Assembly (NCBI GenBank): GCA_018266775.1
Contig: JAFDZS010000005.1
Coordinates: 124,257-188,256 of the forward strand
Direction of reading: 5' to 3'
DNA from: Bacteroidota bacterium
GTDB taxonomy: Bacteria; Bacteroidota; Bacteroidia; Chitinophagales; Chitinophagaceae
DNA: 64,000 nt
Shown: positions 1-7,848 of the stretch, piece by piece
How the letters are laid out: every line of letters begins with the position of its first letter
How positions within the stretch are numbered: the first letter of the stretch is position 1
Position numbers and translations under genes: made by a program
The notes under the pieces: model-generated
Seen by the model: the letters and a program-made list of their open reading frames with translations, nothing else
Told to the model about the DNA's origin: nothing
Database searches by the model: none

Positions 1-2
1 CA

Positions 3-2294
3 CAATTCAACGATGCCGGCGTGAATGAATTGTTTGAACGCCTGATGGAAAAAGTGGCAGAGAAAACCGGCGTTCACTTTCATGGCGATATAGAACACCA
101 TGCGCATATAAAAGACACCGTAAACCAATCCACCATCATACCCCCCAAGCGGGTGCGCTACCTTGCAGAAATTGCAGAAGCCATTAATCATTATGATGCA
201 TGGGTAAAAGAACAAAGTGCATTGGCCAGCCAGTTGTACCAACTGGAAGGCACCCTGCAGCATGCGCAACTTTCTGCCACGGCAAAAGAAGAATTGCAAA
301 AAATAAAAACCACGCTGGAAGTGCAGCTGCATCATGAAGCTAAAAAACTGATCAGTTCCTGGCCACAAACCCTGCAGCGGTATGCACAACCCTTCTATGA
401 ATTTAAAGTAAGGGATAAGGTTATTAAACAACCGCTGACTTATAAAAGTTTATCCGGCACCGTTATACCCAAAGTGTTGCTGCCCAAATACAAAGACTGG
501 GGCGATATTTTACAATGGCAATTACAGGAAAATGTACCGGGAGAATATCCTTATACCGCCGGTGTGTTCCCGTTAAAACGGGAAGGTGAAGACCCCACCC
601 GCATGTTTGCCGGTGAAGGCGGGCCGGAACGCACCAACAAACGTTTTCACTATGTAAGCCTGGGGCAGCCTGCAAAACGTTTGTCTACTGCATTTGACAG
701 TGTAACGTTATACGGAGAAGACCCCGGTTACCGCCCTGATATTTATGGTAAAGTGGGCAACAGCGGGGTAAGTATTGCCACAGTGGACGATGCAAAAAAA
801 TTATACAGTGGTTTTGATCTCTGCGATCCCAAAACATCGGTGAGCATGACCATCAATGGCCCGGCACCGATACTGCTGGCTTTCTTTATGAATGCCGCGA
901 TAGATCAGCAATGTGAACAATACCTGGCCTCCCCAAACCCCTCCAAAGGAGGGGCTTTGAAAGCTCTTTTAAGAGAGAAGACTAAAGATTTAATGCCGGC
1001 ATTAAAGGGTTCATTTGGGAGAATACCATTTGCATTCGAAAGGTCTTCGGAAGCCCCTCCTTTGGAGGGGTTTGGGGAGGCTTTACCCGAAGGCAATGAT
1101 GGTTTAGGTTTGCGCCTGCTGGGTTTAAGCGGTGCAGATGTGTTGCCTGCGGATGTGTATGCACAGATCAAAGCACAAACACTGGCAACCGTGCGTGGTA
1201 CAGTGCAGGCCGATATTTTAAAAGAAGACCAGGCGCAGAACACCTGCATCTTCAGTACCGAGTTTGCATTAAAGCTGATGGGAGATGTGCAGGAATATTT
1301 TATTGCTAACAAGGTGCAGAATTTTTACAGTGTGAGCATCAGCGGGTATCATATTGCAGAAGCTGGTGCCAACCCCATTACGCAATTAGCATTCACACTG
1401 GCCAATGGGTTTACTTATGTGGAATATTATTTAAGCCGTGGCATGCACATTGATGATTTTGCACCCAACCTTTCCTTCTTCTTCAGCAATGGTATGGACC
1501 CTGAATACAGTGTGATTGGCCGCGTGGCAAGGCGCATCTGGGCCAAGGCCATGAAGCATAAATACATGGGCAACGACCGTTCTCAAAAACTGAAATACCA
1601 TATACAAACATCCGGCCGCTCATTGCATGCGCAGGAAATTGACTTTAACGACATCCGCACCACGCTGCAGGCATTGTACGCCATTTACGACAACTGCAAC
1701 AGTTTGCATACTAACGCTTACGATGAAGCGATTACCACACCCACAGAAGAAAGCGTACGCAGGGCGATGGCGATACAGCTCATCATTAACCGCGAACTGG
1801 GCACCGCCAAAAATGAAAATCCCAACCAGGGGTCTTTCCTAATTGAAGAACTGACGGACTTAGTGGAAGAAGCGGTGCTGCAGGAATTCAACCGCATTAC
1901 CGAACGCGGTGGTGTACTGGGCGCCATGGAAAGAATGTACCAGCGTAATAAAATACAGGAAGAAAGTTTGTATTATGAAACGCTGAAACACACCGGAGAG
2001 TATCCCATTGTTGGGGTAAACACATTTCTCAATAAAAATGGTTCCCCCACTATTTTACCCACCGAAGTGATCCGCAGTACGAATGAAGAAAAAGAAAACC
2101 AGGTGAAAAGTTTACAGGCTTTCCAGGAACGGCATAAAGCCCGGGCGGCACAACAATTAAAACAACTGCAGGCAGTAGCTGTTGCCAATGGCAATTTATT
2201 TGCTGAATTGATGGAGACGGTAAAGTATTGTTCCCTTGGTCAAATTACCAATGCGTTGTATGCAGTGGGCGGGCAGTACAGGAGGAATATGTGA
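3..2294 (+). CDS. icmF: Fused acyl-CoA mutase IcmF, C-terminal part (5' end outside window)
   Basis: The frame is open to the left edge, so the first codons seen are internal; the residues before the GTG at 21 ([12 protein letters not shown]) fit the end of the G-protein domain of IcmF. The rest is the linker and the B12-dependent TIM-barrel mutase domain. Known family role: a B12-binding domain, a MeaB-like GTPase and a mutase in one chain, interconverting isobutyryl-CoA and n-butyryl-CoA (or related short branched acyl-CoAs) in the cytoplasm. The conserved blocks [16 protein letters not shown]-like and [11 protein letters not shown] are present. A Phe in TRMFAG and a Gln in DQAQNT lie where methylmalonyl-CoA mutases have Tyr and Arg, which favours an isobutyryl-type enzyme (alignment by eye). 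Odd feature: about 50 residues between [13 protein letters not shown] and [10 protein letters not shown] come from an inverted-repeat insertion (927-1081) that keeps the frame. Confidence 0.9.
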   Translation, partial: QFNDAGVNELFERLMEKVAEKTGVHFHGDIEHHAHIKDTVNQSTIIPPKRVRYLAEIAEAINHYDAWVKEQSALASQLYQLEGTLQHAQLSATAKEELQKIKTTLEVQLHHEAKKLISSWPQTLQRYAQPFYEFKVRDKVIKQPLTYKSLSGTVIPKVLLPKYKDWGDILQWQLQENVPGEYPYTAGVFPLKREGEDPTRMFAGEGGPERTNKRFHYVSLGQPAKRLSTAFDSVTLYGEDPGYRPDIYGKVGNSGVSIATVDDAKKLYSGFDLCDPKTSVSMTINGPAPILLAFFMNAAIDQQCEQYLASPNPSKGGALKALLREKTKDLMPALKGSFGRIPFAFERSSEAPPLEGFGEALPEGNDGLGLRLLGLSGADVLPADVYAQIKAQTLATVRGTVQADILKEDQAQNTCIFSTEFALKLMGDVQEYFIANKVQNFYSVSISGYHIAEAGANPITQLAFTLANGFTYVEYYLSRGMHIDDFAPNLSFFFSNGMDPEYSVIGRVARRIWAKAMKHKYMGNDRSQKLKYHIQTSGRSLHAQEIDFNDIRTTLQALYAIYDNCNSLHTNAYDEAITTPTEESVRRAMAIQLIINRELGTAKNENPNQGSFLIEELTDLVEEAVLQEFNRITERGGVLGAMERMYQRNKIQEESLYYETLKHTGEYPIVGVNTFLNKNGSPTILPTEVIRSTNEEKENQVKSLQAFQERHKARAAQQLKQLQAVAVANGNLFAELMETVKYCSLGQITNALYAVGGQYRRNM
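927..1081. repeat. In-frame palindromic insertion in icmF
   Basis: Positions 927-957 and 1051-1081 are perfect 31-bp reverse complements of each other, separated by 93 bp. The arms encode [12 protein letters not shown] and [12 protein letters not shown] peptides, and the whole element is read through in frame inside icmF. It sits in the naturally variable linker before [10 protein letters not shown]. The same arms create long spurious ORFs on the opposite strand. Confidence 0.88.
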
Positions 2295-2515
2295 GGGGAG
2301 GGGTGAATGGGGAATGGTGAATAGCCAATGGTCAATGGATAATTGATAATGAATAATGTTTTAGTATTTCATCTGATCAACTAATAAGCGGTTACTATTT
2401 CATCAGCGTTCTTGCGCTTAAGGCATTATCCATTGTCCATTATTAATTATCCATTCATGATTAAGGATATTATCCATTGTCCATTATCAATTATCCATTC
2501 ACCTCCTTTTTTTTC
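2295..2515. repeat. AT-rich word repeat (GGTGAATGG / ATTATCCATTGTCCATT)
   Basis: Gene-free spacer after icmF made of short related words on both orientations, such as ATGGTCAATGGATAATTG and ATTATCCATTGTCCATTA, repeated several times with small changes. The same type of word recurs in many other spacers of this window (10180-10520, 11275-11360, 44400-44485, 62312-62352, 63672-63740). No ORF was recognised in it. Confidence 0.7.
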
Positions 2516-2525
2516 TTCCCAAAGC

Positions 2526-2556
2526 TTGCATTTGCTAAAAACCTTCATTATCTTTT
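2526..2556 (+). promoter_or_regulatory. Bacteroidota-type promoter for the 2641 lipoprotein
   Basis: TTG at 2526-2528, a 20-bp spacer, then TATCTTTT at 2549-2556, matching the TTG/TAnnTTTG promoter of Bacteroidota. The expected RNA start is a few bases downstream, giving a leader of roughly 80 bases before the ATG at 2641. Confidence 0.5.
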
Positions 2557-2640
2557 ATTGCTGATTGCACTTTCTTACCCCGGAGAACGGTACGTTTGAT
2601 CTGTACTGCTGTAATCTTTTTAAACACTAAAACCTTTTAC

Positions 2641-3216
2641 ATGACCAAACTATTTTACGCCGCTGCAGTATTGTTTATACTGACCGGATGCAACAACAGT
2701 ACCGACAGTAAAAACGCTACCGGCGACACTACCAAAACCACCGATGGCAAAATGATGGCGGGCAAAGATGCCAATCTCGACCTGCCTTACCAATTGGATC
2801 ACGCTTACCAGGAATGGCAACCGGGCAATGAACAATATGCCGTAACAGTAATGAAAGGATTAAAGGGATTTGAGATGAATGATATGGCCGCCTGCATGGC
2901 CAGCTTTGGCGACTCCGTGTTCCTGGATTTTGATTACATGCAAGCTAAAATGAGTAACGACAGTGCAAAAAAATTTTTTACAGAACAACGAAACAGTATC
3001 GGCAACATCTCTGTAAAAATGGGCGACTGGGAATCCGTAAAATCTGCTGACGGAAAAGAAGAATGGGTAACGTTGTGGTACAGGCAATACGTTACCGATA
3101 AAAAAGGTATGGTGGATTCTGCTGCGGTGATCAATGATGCGAAGATGGTAAATGGAAAGATTGTGGAATTGCATGAATCCAGTCATCATTTGGGTCCGCA
3201 ACCGGCCAAAAAATAA
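2641..3216 (+). CDS. Lipoprotein with NTF2/SnoaL-like look
   Basis: 191 aa. The ATG at 2641 is chosen because it starts a clean SPII signal peptide with lipobox LTGC (Cys17), followed by a low-complexity Ser/Thr/Asn/Lys linker; the longer upstream frame adds only non-conserved residues. The mature part (DMAACMASFGDSVFLDFDY, then WVTLWYRQYV near the end) resembles the small alpha+beta fold of NTF2-like proteins, where such a helix-strand order is usual, but no catalytic residues can be assigned. It is expected to be anchored in the inner or outer membrane facing the periplasm. It has its own promoter (2526-2556) and terminator (3236-3265), so it is probably monocistronic. Function unknown. Confidence 0.8.
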   Translation: MTKLFYAAAVLFILTGCNNSTDSKNATGDTTKTTDGKMMAGKDANLDLPYQLDHAYQEWQPGNEQYAVTVMKGLKGFEMNDMAACMASFGDSVFLDFDYMQAKMSNDSAKKFFTEQRNSIGNISVKMGDWESVKSADGKEEWVTLWYRQYVTDKKGMVDSAAVINDAKMVNGKIVELHESSHHLGPQPAKK

Positions 3217-3235
3217 ATGCGGTTTTAAATAGAAA

Positions 3236-3265
3236 AGTCTCCTGTAGTTTTGCGGGAGACTTTTT
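3236..3265 (+). terminator. Intrinsic terminator
   Basis: Stem agtctcc (3236-3242) with ggagact (3255-3261), followed by a T run, directly after the lipoprotein gene. Confidence 0.75.
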
Positions 3266-3281
3266 ATTTTAATCAACGCTT

Positions 3282-3671
3282 ATGCTCACCCTCAACCGAG
3301 TGCATCACATCGCAGTTATCTGCAGCAACTACGCCGTATCCAAACGTTTTTATACTGATGTGCTGGGTCTGCACATTGTACGGGAAGTGTACCGTAAAGA
3401 ACGGGATTCGTATAAACTGGACCTGGCCATTGGTAGTCATTATGTGCTGGAATTATTTTCTTTTCCCGATCCGCCTGCCCGCCCATCCCGCCCGGAAGCC
3501 TGCGGCCTGCGCCACCTGGCTTTTGCCGTGAGCAGCGTGGAAGATACGGTTACGGCATTGCAGCATCATAACGTTACCGCAGAGCCGATACGCATTGATG
3601 CATTTACCGGGAAAAAATTTACGTTTATCGGCGATCCCGATGGATTGCCGGTGGAGTTTTATGAGGAGTGA
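3282..3671 (+). CDS. gloA2: VOC-family metalloenzyme GloA2/YaeR-like
   Basis: 129 aa, full length for the YaeR/GloA2 branch of the glyoxalase I / vicinal-oxygen-chelate superfamily. Two beta-alpha-beta-beta-beta modules are visible: VHHIAVICS near the N terminus, YVLELFSFP mid-way, GLRHLAFAV at the start of the second module and GLPVEFYE at the end. The His and Glu in these four places are the expected metal ligands. The stretch RPSRPEACGLRHLAF is strongly conserved in this branch. The natural substrate of YaeR-type proteins is not settled; methylglyoxal-glutathione chemistry is the family name only. Cytoplasmic. It stands alone between the terminator at 3236 and a repeat-rich accessory region. 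Confidence 0.88.
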   Translation: MLTLNRVHHIAVICSNYAVSKRFYTDVLGLHIVREVYRKERDSYKLDLAIGSHYVLELFSFPDPPARPSRPEACGLRHLAFAVSSVEDTVTALQHHNVTAEPIRIDAFTGKKFTFIGDPDGLPVEFYEE

Positions 3672-3792
3672 GGGTGTTGGAAAAAGGAGGTTTCCAATGG
3701 AAGCCACTATGGCGCAGATCAATTATAGTTCGAAAAGTGGATAAATTTTTACTTTTTCAAAACCATTAATACCTGCTTGATGACAAACCGCT

Positions 3793-3871
3793 AATCATCC
3801 GGCAGGATAACCTGGTAATCATCCAGCAGAATAACCTGGTAATCATCCGGCAGGATAACCTGGTAATCGTC
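3793..3871. repeat. Three 24-bp tandem repeats upstream of fic (candidate operator)
   Basis: Units 3793-3816, 3817-3840 and 3841-3864 share the pattern aatcatccggcagg-ataacctggt (unit 2 has two changes), and a broken fourth unit begins at 3865. Each unit holds a small inverted repeat, CAGG-ataa-CCTG. The array ends about 34 bp before the fic start and overlaps the place expected for the -33 element of a promoter whose -7 box is TAGCTTTA at 3882-3889. Confidence 0.85.
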
Positions 3872-3881
3872 TGAATTTTAT

Positions 3882-3889
3882 TAGCTTTA
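3882..3889 (+). promoter_or_regulatory. Candidate -7 box of the fic promoter
   Basis: TAGCTTTA fits TAnnTTTG in seven of eight positions and lies 15 bp before the ATG at 3905. The -33 region would fall in the last tandem repeat, so repeat-bound protein should block this promoter. Confidence 0.4.
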
Positions 3890-3904
3890 CAGAAAAAACA
3901 TTAA

Positions 3905-5452
3905 ATGGCACTTCCCGGAGAAAAACTGGCAGCTTCACTGGAAATCCTTAAATCTATTCAGGATCACGGAATTACAGCTATAAAGGCTTCGACAATTGAT
4001 AGAATTAACAGAGACAGGCTTAAAAAAAACGGGTTTATAAAAGAAGTCCTGAAAGGCTGGTACATAGCCACACCTTCAAATGAACAGCCGGGCGACAGCA
4101 CCTCCTGGTACACTTCATACTGGCTCTTCTGTGCAGAATTTCTTGCCGATAAATATGGAGATAAATATTTTATTGCTCCTGAACAATCATTACAAATCCA
4201 TGCTGCCAACTGGACGGTGCCATCGCAATTAATAGTAAGAACAGAAAAAGGCACGAACCATAACACTCCCTTACCATTTGGTACATCACTCTGGAACTGG
4301 CAAGTACTGCCACCTAAAAATGCAGAAATAGTTACTGTGGAGGGATTAAGAGTCATGTCGCTTGCATCTGCATTGATATATTGTTCGCCTGCTGCTTTTA
4401 AAACCAATCCTACGGAGTTAAGAACCTGCTTATCTATGATTACTGATTCATCAGTGCTTCTTAATATTTTATTGAATGGCGGCCATAGTACAATAGCAGG
4501 AAGGCTGGCTGGTGCATTCAGGAATATTGGGAAAGATAAAATTGCAGATGATATAATAAAAACAATGAAGGCAGCTGATTATGAAATAAAAGAAACAGAT
4601 CCGTTTGATAACAAAATTCCTTCTTCTTTAATTGGCCGGGAAAAGTCTCCCTATGTAAACAGGATAAAACTGATGTGGCATGAAATGAGAACAACGGTGA
4701 TTAAGCATTTTCCTCCTTCTCCGGGCTTACCAACTAACACAGAAGCCTATATGAAAGCAGTGGAAGATATATACGTAATGGATGCTTACCATTCGCTCTC
4801 AATAGAACGATATAAGGTTTCACCAGAACTAATTGAAAGAGTGAAAAATGGAACCTGGAATTTCAGAGAAAACGAGAATGATAAAAAACAACGGGATGCT
4901 ATGGCAGCAAGAGGATACTGGCAGGCAGCACAGCAGGTGCAAAAAAGTATAATGCAAATACTGGATGGCAAAAATGCCGGTACTGTTGCAGATAATGACC
5001 ATGGCGACTGGTACAGGGAGTTATTTGCACCCAGCGTTACAGCGGGTATACTGCCGGCCAGCGATCTGGCAGGTTACAGAAATCACCAGGTGTATATCAG
5101 TAATTCCATGCATGTACCCATAAATAAAGATGGTGTGCGGGATGCGATGCCCGCTTTATTTGAATTACTTACCAATGAAACAGAGGCTTCAGTAAGGGCA
5201 GTTCTGGGTCATTTCATATTTGCATTTATACATCCTTATATGGATGGCAATGGCCGCATGGCCAGATTTTTAATGAACGTAATGCTGGCCAGTGGCGGTT
5301 ACCCGTGGACGGTAATACCCGTACAGTTGCGAAACGGGTATATGAATGCATTGGAAAGTGCCAGTGTGCAACGGAATATTGAGCCTTTTGCTACGTTTCT
5401 TACTAATTTAGTTAATGAAGCATTGAAAGGAAGGCAGGTGGCTGAAATTTAG
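3905..5452 (+). CDS. Fic-domain AMP transferase with AbiEi-like N-terminal domain
   Basis: 515 aa. Residues about 10-140 look like an AbiEi-type winged-helix antitoxin domain (ITAIKASTIDRINRDRLKK, then GFIKEVLKGWYIA). The C-terminal half is a Fic domain with the motif HPYMDGNGRMAR from about residue 443, containing the catalytic His, the acidic residue and the Arg expected for nucleotide transfer to a target hydroxyl. A segment SLSIER near residue 297 sits where class II Fic proteins carry the inhibitory S/TxxxE(G/N) helix; here the Glu is kept but Arg follows it. Known family role: AMPylation of host or cellular targets, often in toxin-antitoxin settings. Inference: one chain combines toxin, self-inhibition and DNA binding, with the tandem repeats at 3793-3871 as operator. 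It begins an accessory patch of defence-like genes. Confidence 0.87.
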   Translation: MALPGEKLAASLEILKSIQDHGITAIKASTIDRINRDRLKKNGFIKEVLKGWYIATPSNEQPGDSTSWYTSYWLFCAEFLADKYGDKYFIAPEQSLQIHAANWTVPSQLIVRTEKGTNHNTPLPFGTSLWNWQVLPPKNAEIVTVEGLRVMSLASALIYCSPAAFKTNPTELRTCLSMITDSSVLLNILLNGGHSTIAGRLAGAFRNIGKDKIADDIIKTMKAADYEIKETDPFDNKIPSSLIGREKSPYVNRIKLMWHEMRTTVIKHFPPSPGLPTNTEAYMKAVEDIYVMDAYHSLSIERYKVSPELIERVKNGTWNFRENENDKKQRDAMAARGYWQAAQQVQKSIMQILDGKNAGTVADNDHGDWYRELFAPSVTAGILPASDLAGYRNHQVYISNSMHVPINKDGVRDAMPALFELLTNETEASVRAVLGHFIFAFIHPYMDGNGRMARFLMNVMLASGGYPWTVIPVQLRNGYMNALESASVQRNIEPFATFLTNLVNEALKGRQVAEI

Positions 5453-5767
5453 AATTTCTCTTTTTGATAAGATAGGTAGTCTCAAAGATTTGCTCAGTGA
5501 AAATTATATTGGTGATTCATAAATTTCATCGACTTAAAATCTGGAGAAACCCCTGTCGTGAATAGTAGTAAGAAAACCTGGCGACAGTATTTTTGGTAAA
5601 AGGGCTGCTAATCGTTGCTATTCTGTTAACTCTAATCCTGTTTGTTGTATACCTTATACCTTGTTGATAACAATTATTAACTAATTTATTAAAGGTAATA
5701 ATAAACTTTACTCATTATCCTTTGATCATATATATTATCTTTATGTCAAACCTGAACCTAATCAATA
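5453..5767. other. AT-rich spacer between fic and the DUF3883 gene
   Basis: No coding region recognised. A weak hairpin pairs ctgtcg (5553-5558) with cgacag (5582-5587) and is followed by a short T run, so it may end the fic transcript. TATCTTTA at 5736-5743 is a plausible -7 box for the next gene, but no clear -33 element is at the right distance. Confidence 0.45.
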
Positions 5768-6613
5768 ATGAACCAAGACTGGACAACGAAAGAAGTCAAT
5801 TTAATAGTTAAAGACTATTTTAATATGCTTCAGCTTGAATTGAGACATCAGCGATATAATAAAGCCAGTCATCGGAGGTTCTTGTTTCCCCTTCTTAATA
5901 ATCGTTCAGAAGGTTCCGTTGAATTTAAGCATCAAAATATAAGTGCTGCATTAATTAAAATGGGCTTGCCGTTTATAAAAGGTTATAAGCCCAGATTTAA
6001 TTATCAGAAGCAAATTCTCGAGAAAAGCATTTCTGAATATATAATGCAACACAGGCTATCGTTGGAAAAGGATTTTGAAAGATTTTCTGAATCAATAATT
6101 ATTAATGAGCAATCAAAATCAAAGATTGATTTCAGCAATATTGTAGATGAGGAACCTGCAATCTCCGTTGTGAATGAGGACGAGCCGCTTTACAGGCCAA
6201 TAAAAATAAACTACCTGAAGAAAGAACAAAATAACCAAAAATTGGGTGAAGAAGGGGAAAAATTAGTCTTGGAATATGAAAAATGGAGCCTTATTCATGC
6301 AGGTAGATCTAATCTGGCTGATAAAGTAAAATGGATTTCAAAGGATTCAGGCGATGGAACGGGATTCGATATTTTATCCAAAACCTTAAACGGTCGGGAT
6401 AAATTTATTGAAGTTAAAACAACAAAGCTATCGAGAGAAACTCCGATTTATCTCACAAAAAATGAATTGAGTTTTTCATTGCTTAAAGAAAGGGATTTTT
6501 ATCTTTATCGTGTTTTTAACTTTGACACTAACCCACAAATTTTTATTCGAAACGGACATTACAATGATTTTTGTAAACTCGAACCTCAATCTTATAAAGG
6601 GTTTTTTATTTAG
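5768..6613 (+). CDS. DUF3883 (NOV_C) domain protein, PD-(D/E)XK nuclease-like
   Basis: 281 aa. The C-terminal half carries the DUF3883 pattern: GEEGEKLVLEYE at about residue 158, then GFDIL near 198 and FIEVKTTK near 214. Glu, Asp and the E-x-K triad match the PD-(D/E)XK nuclease core. The N-terminal half (about residues 1-130) is basic, with no recognised domain; it may bind DNA. DUF3883 proteins are common in restriction and other anti-phage loci, usually as the nuclease-like or regulatory part of larger proteins; this stand-alone short form has no visible methylase or helicase next to it. The gene is clearly more AT-rich than its neighbours, consistent with transfer. It converges on vsr with only four bases between the stops. 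Confidence 0.75.
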   Translation: MNQDWTTKEVNLIVKDYFNMLQLELRHQRYNKASHRRFLFPLLNNRSEGSVEFKHQNISAALIKMGLPFIKGYKPRFNYQKQILEKSISEYIMQHRLSLEKDFERFSESIIINEQSKSKIDFSNIVDEEPAISVVNEDEPLYRPIKINYLKKEQNNQKLGEEGEKLVLEYEKWSLIHAGRSNLADKVKWISKDSGDGTGFDILSKTLNGRDKFIEVKTTKLSRETPIYLTKNELSFSLLKERDFYLYRVFNFDTNPQIFIRNGHYNDFCKLEPQSYKGFFI

Positions 6614-6617
6614 AAAG

Positions 6618-7034
6618 CTAAGCAGGAAGTTGCTTCAAAAGAAAAGCAAGTTTTCTTTCAATTTTCCCGGCCTTTAACCCGCATTCCCATAAAATAATAA
6701 TCTTCCATCCATCTTTCTTCAATGCCTTCACTGCCTTCGCATCATTCGCTTTATTGGTATTGATTTTATTCAGCCACCAGTCTGTTCTGGTTTGGGGTAT
6801 TTTAAAGTATTTACAATTGGTGTGGCCATGCCAGAAACAACCATGCACAAAAATGACGGTGCGGTATTTAGGCAACACAATGTCTGGTTTGCCGGGCAGG
6901 GATTTGTCGTGCAGTTTATAACGGAAGCCATGAGCAAATAGAAATTTACGCACCAGCAGTTCGGGCTTGGTATTGGTGCTGCGGATGCGGCTCATGTTGT
7001 AGCTGCGCTGGGATGAGGTGTGCACATCGGCCAT
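6618..7034 (-). CDS. vsr: Very short patch repair endonuclease Vsr, copy 1
   Basis: 138 aa, the normal length for Vsr. Known role: nicks 5' of the mismatched T in T:G mispairs that arise by deamination of 5-methylcytosine. The catalytic residues match the E. coli numbering: Asp51 in GKPDIV, His64 in VHGCFWHGH and His69. Zinc ligands Cys66 and His71 are kept, and further Cys residues follow (NCKYF, LWEC). Also conserved: RSTNTKPE near the N terminus and TRTDWWLNKI. A second copy lies at 7849-8265; the first 97 or so residues are identical and the C-terminal 40 differ. No cytosine methyltransferase gene is seen in the window, so the usual partner is missing or elsewhere. Confidence 0.93.
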   Translation of the reverse strand: MADVHTSSQRSYNMSRIRSTNTKPELLVRKFLFAHGFRYKLHDKSLPGKPDIVLPKYRTVIFVHGCFWHGHTNCKYFKIPQTRTDWWLNKINTNKANDAKAVKALKKDGWKIIILWECGLKAGKIERKLAFLLKQLPA

Positions 7035-7118
7035 GGGTAAAGGTAAATTCTTTTTAAGTATGTACTTTTTTGCTTCTCTAAAAAAGAGTATCCAAAATGC
7101 TCCCGGGTAAACACAATA

Positions 7119-7151
7119 AAAAAGGGCTGAAAATTACAATTTCAGCCCTTT
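7119..7151 (-). terminator. Bidirectional-looking intrinsic terminator
   Basis: A 12-bp perfect stem, aaagggctgaaa (7121-7132) with tttcagcccttt (7140-7151), loop of seven bases. On the minus strand it is followed by a T-rich stretch, so it ends the DUF6934 / 57-aa transcript. Confidence 0.8.
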
Positions 7152-7181
7152 CATCATACTATGCCAATAAAATATTACATA

Positions 7182-7355
7182 TTATTTCGCTTTTGCTGGT
7201 AGTTTTGGTAACCCTACTGCATTAATGAGTTCTTTAGAGGCTTTGGCCTTTTTTATAAAAAACGGATGTTTTTCATAGTTGCCTACTGTTGAATCAATTA
7301 TTGCTGCTGTTTTTGCGGCCTTTTTATTTTTCCTGATATTTGATACGGTACTCAT
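7182..7355 (-). CDS. Small basic protein (57 aa) paired with DUF6934
   Basis: Too short for many gene finders. The ATG complement at 7353-7355 and stop at 7182-7184 give a Lys/Ala-rich protein starting MSTVSNIRKN and ending GLPKLPAKAK. It starts 15 bases after the stop of the DUF6934 gene on the same strand and is followed by a strong terminator, so the two genes form a two-gene operon. The pair of a small basic protein with a DUF6934 protein has the look of a toxin-antitoxin or similar module, but neither activity is shown by the sequence. Conserved-looking core: HPFFIKKAKASKELINAVG. Confidence 0.6.
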   Translation of the reverse strand: MSTVSNIRKNKKAAKTAAIIDSTVGNYEKHPFFIKKAKASKELINAVGLPKLPAKAK

Positions 7356-7370
7356 ATTTCAAAAATACAA

Positions 7371-7808
7371 TTATTTTCTGTGAACCAGAAATGCAGTATA
7401 GTCACGCCGGGACTGGAATAATTCCCATTTTTCATTTATCAGTCCATAAACCACAAAATCCGCACTGATCAAACTCCAGTTATTTGTTAATCCAATTCTG
7501 TACAACCTTGTCCGGGAATGTGTGCTTCCCTGTACTACAACGAGGGCATCAGGATAATGCAATGTAAAATCATTTACAGTTGCAGCTACCGTGGCAAGCA
7601 CTTTGCTGCTGTCGTTATTGTTGGTTACAACAGTATCACTGATTTCGCCGGTGGATTCATCCCAGTCTCCAAAGCCAAGGTTATAAATATTGGTTTTAAT
7701 AGCTGAAAAGCGTACCACTTTTTTTATCTTTCCTTTCGGTCCCTCGCTTATAAATTCATAGTCAAGAAATGTTTGGTTAGTCTTGTACCGGTACTTTTGT
7801 AGTTGCAT
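7371..7808 (-). CDS. DUF6934 family protein
   Basis: 145 aa, full length for the DUF6934 family of Bacteroidota. Family signs: YEFISEGPKGKIKKVV near the N terminus, YNLGFGDWDESTGEI, DTVVTNNNDSSKVLATV, GSTHSRTRLYRIG and a C-terminal FLVHRK. The fold and function are unknown. It is cytoplasmic, with no signal peptide. It lies between the two vsr copies, on the same strand as both, and is followed after 15 bp by the 57-aa gene. The close pairing with a small basic protein and the setting between a duplicated repair gene suggest a mobile or addiction-like cassette (inference). Confidence 0.7.
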   Translation of the reverse strand: MQLQKYRYKTNQTFLDYEFISEGPKGKIKKVVRFSAIKTNIYNLGFGDWDESTGEISDTVVTNNNDSSKVLATVAATVNDFTLHYPDALVVVQGSTHSRTRLYRIGLTNNWSLISADFVVYGLINEKWELFQSRRDYTAFLVHRK

Positions 7809-7848
7809 TCAGCAGGTGATTATTATCGTTAGGGGTACACGAAAATAA

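Noticed and set aside
905..1312. Reverse-strand frame of 135 codons inside icmF
   Set aside because: It exists only because the 31-bp inverted repeat reads openly on both strands; the plus-strand frame matches a known enzyme.
3793..3871. Short CRISPR-like array
   Set aside because: The 24-bp units are directly adjacent with no spacers and no cas genes are near; operator-like repeats fit better.
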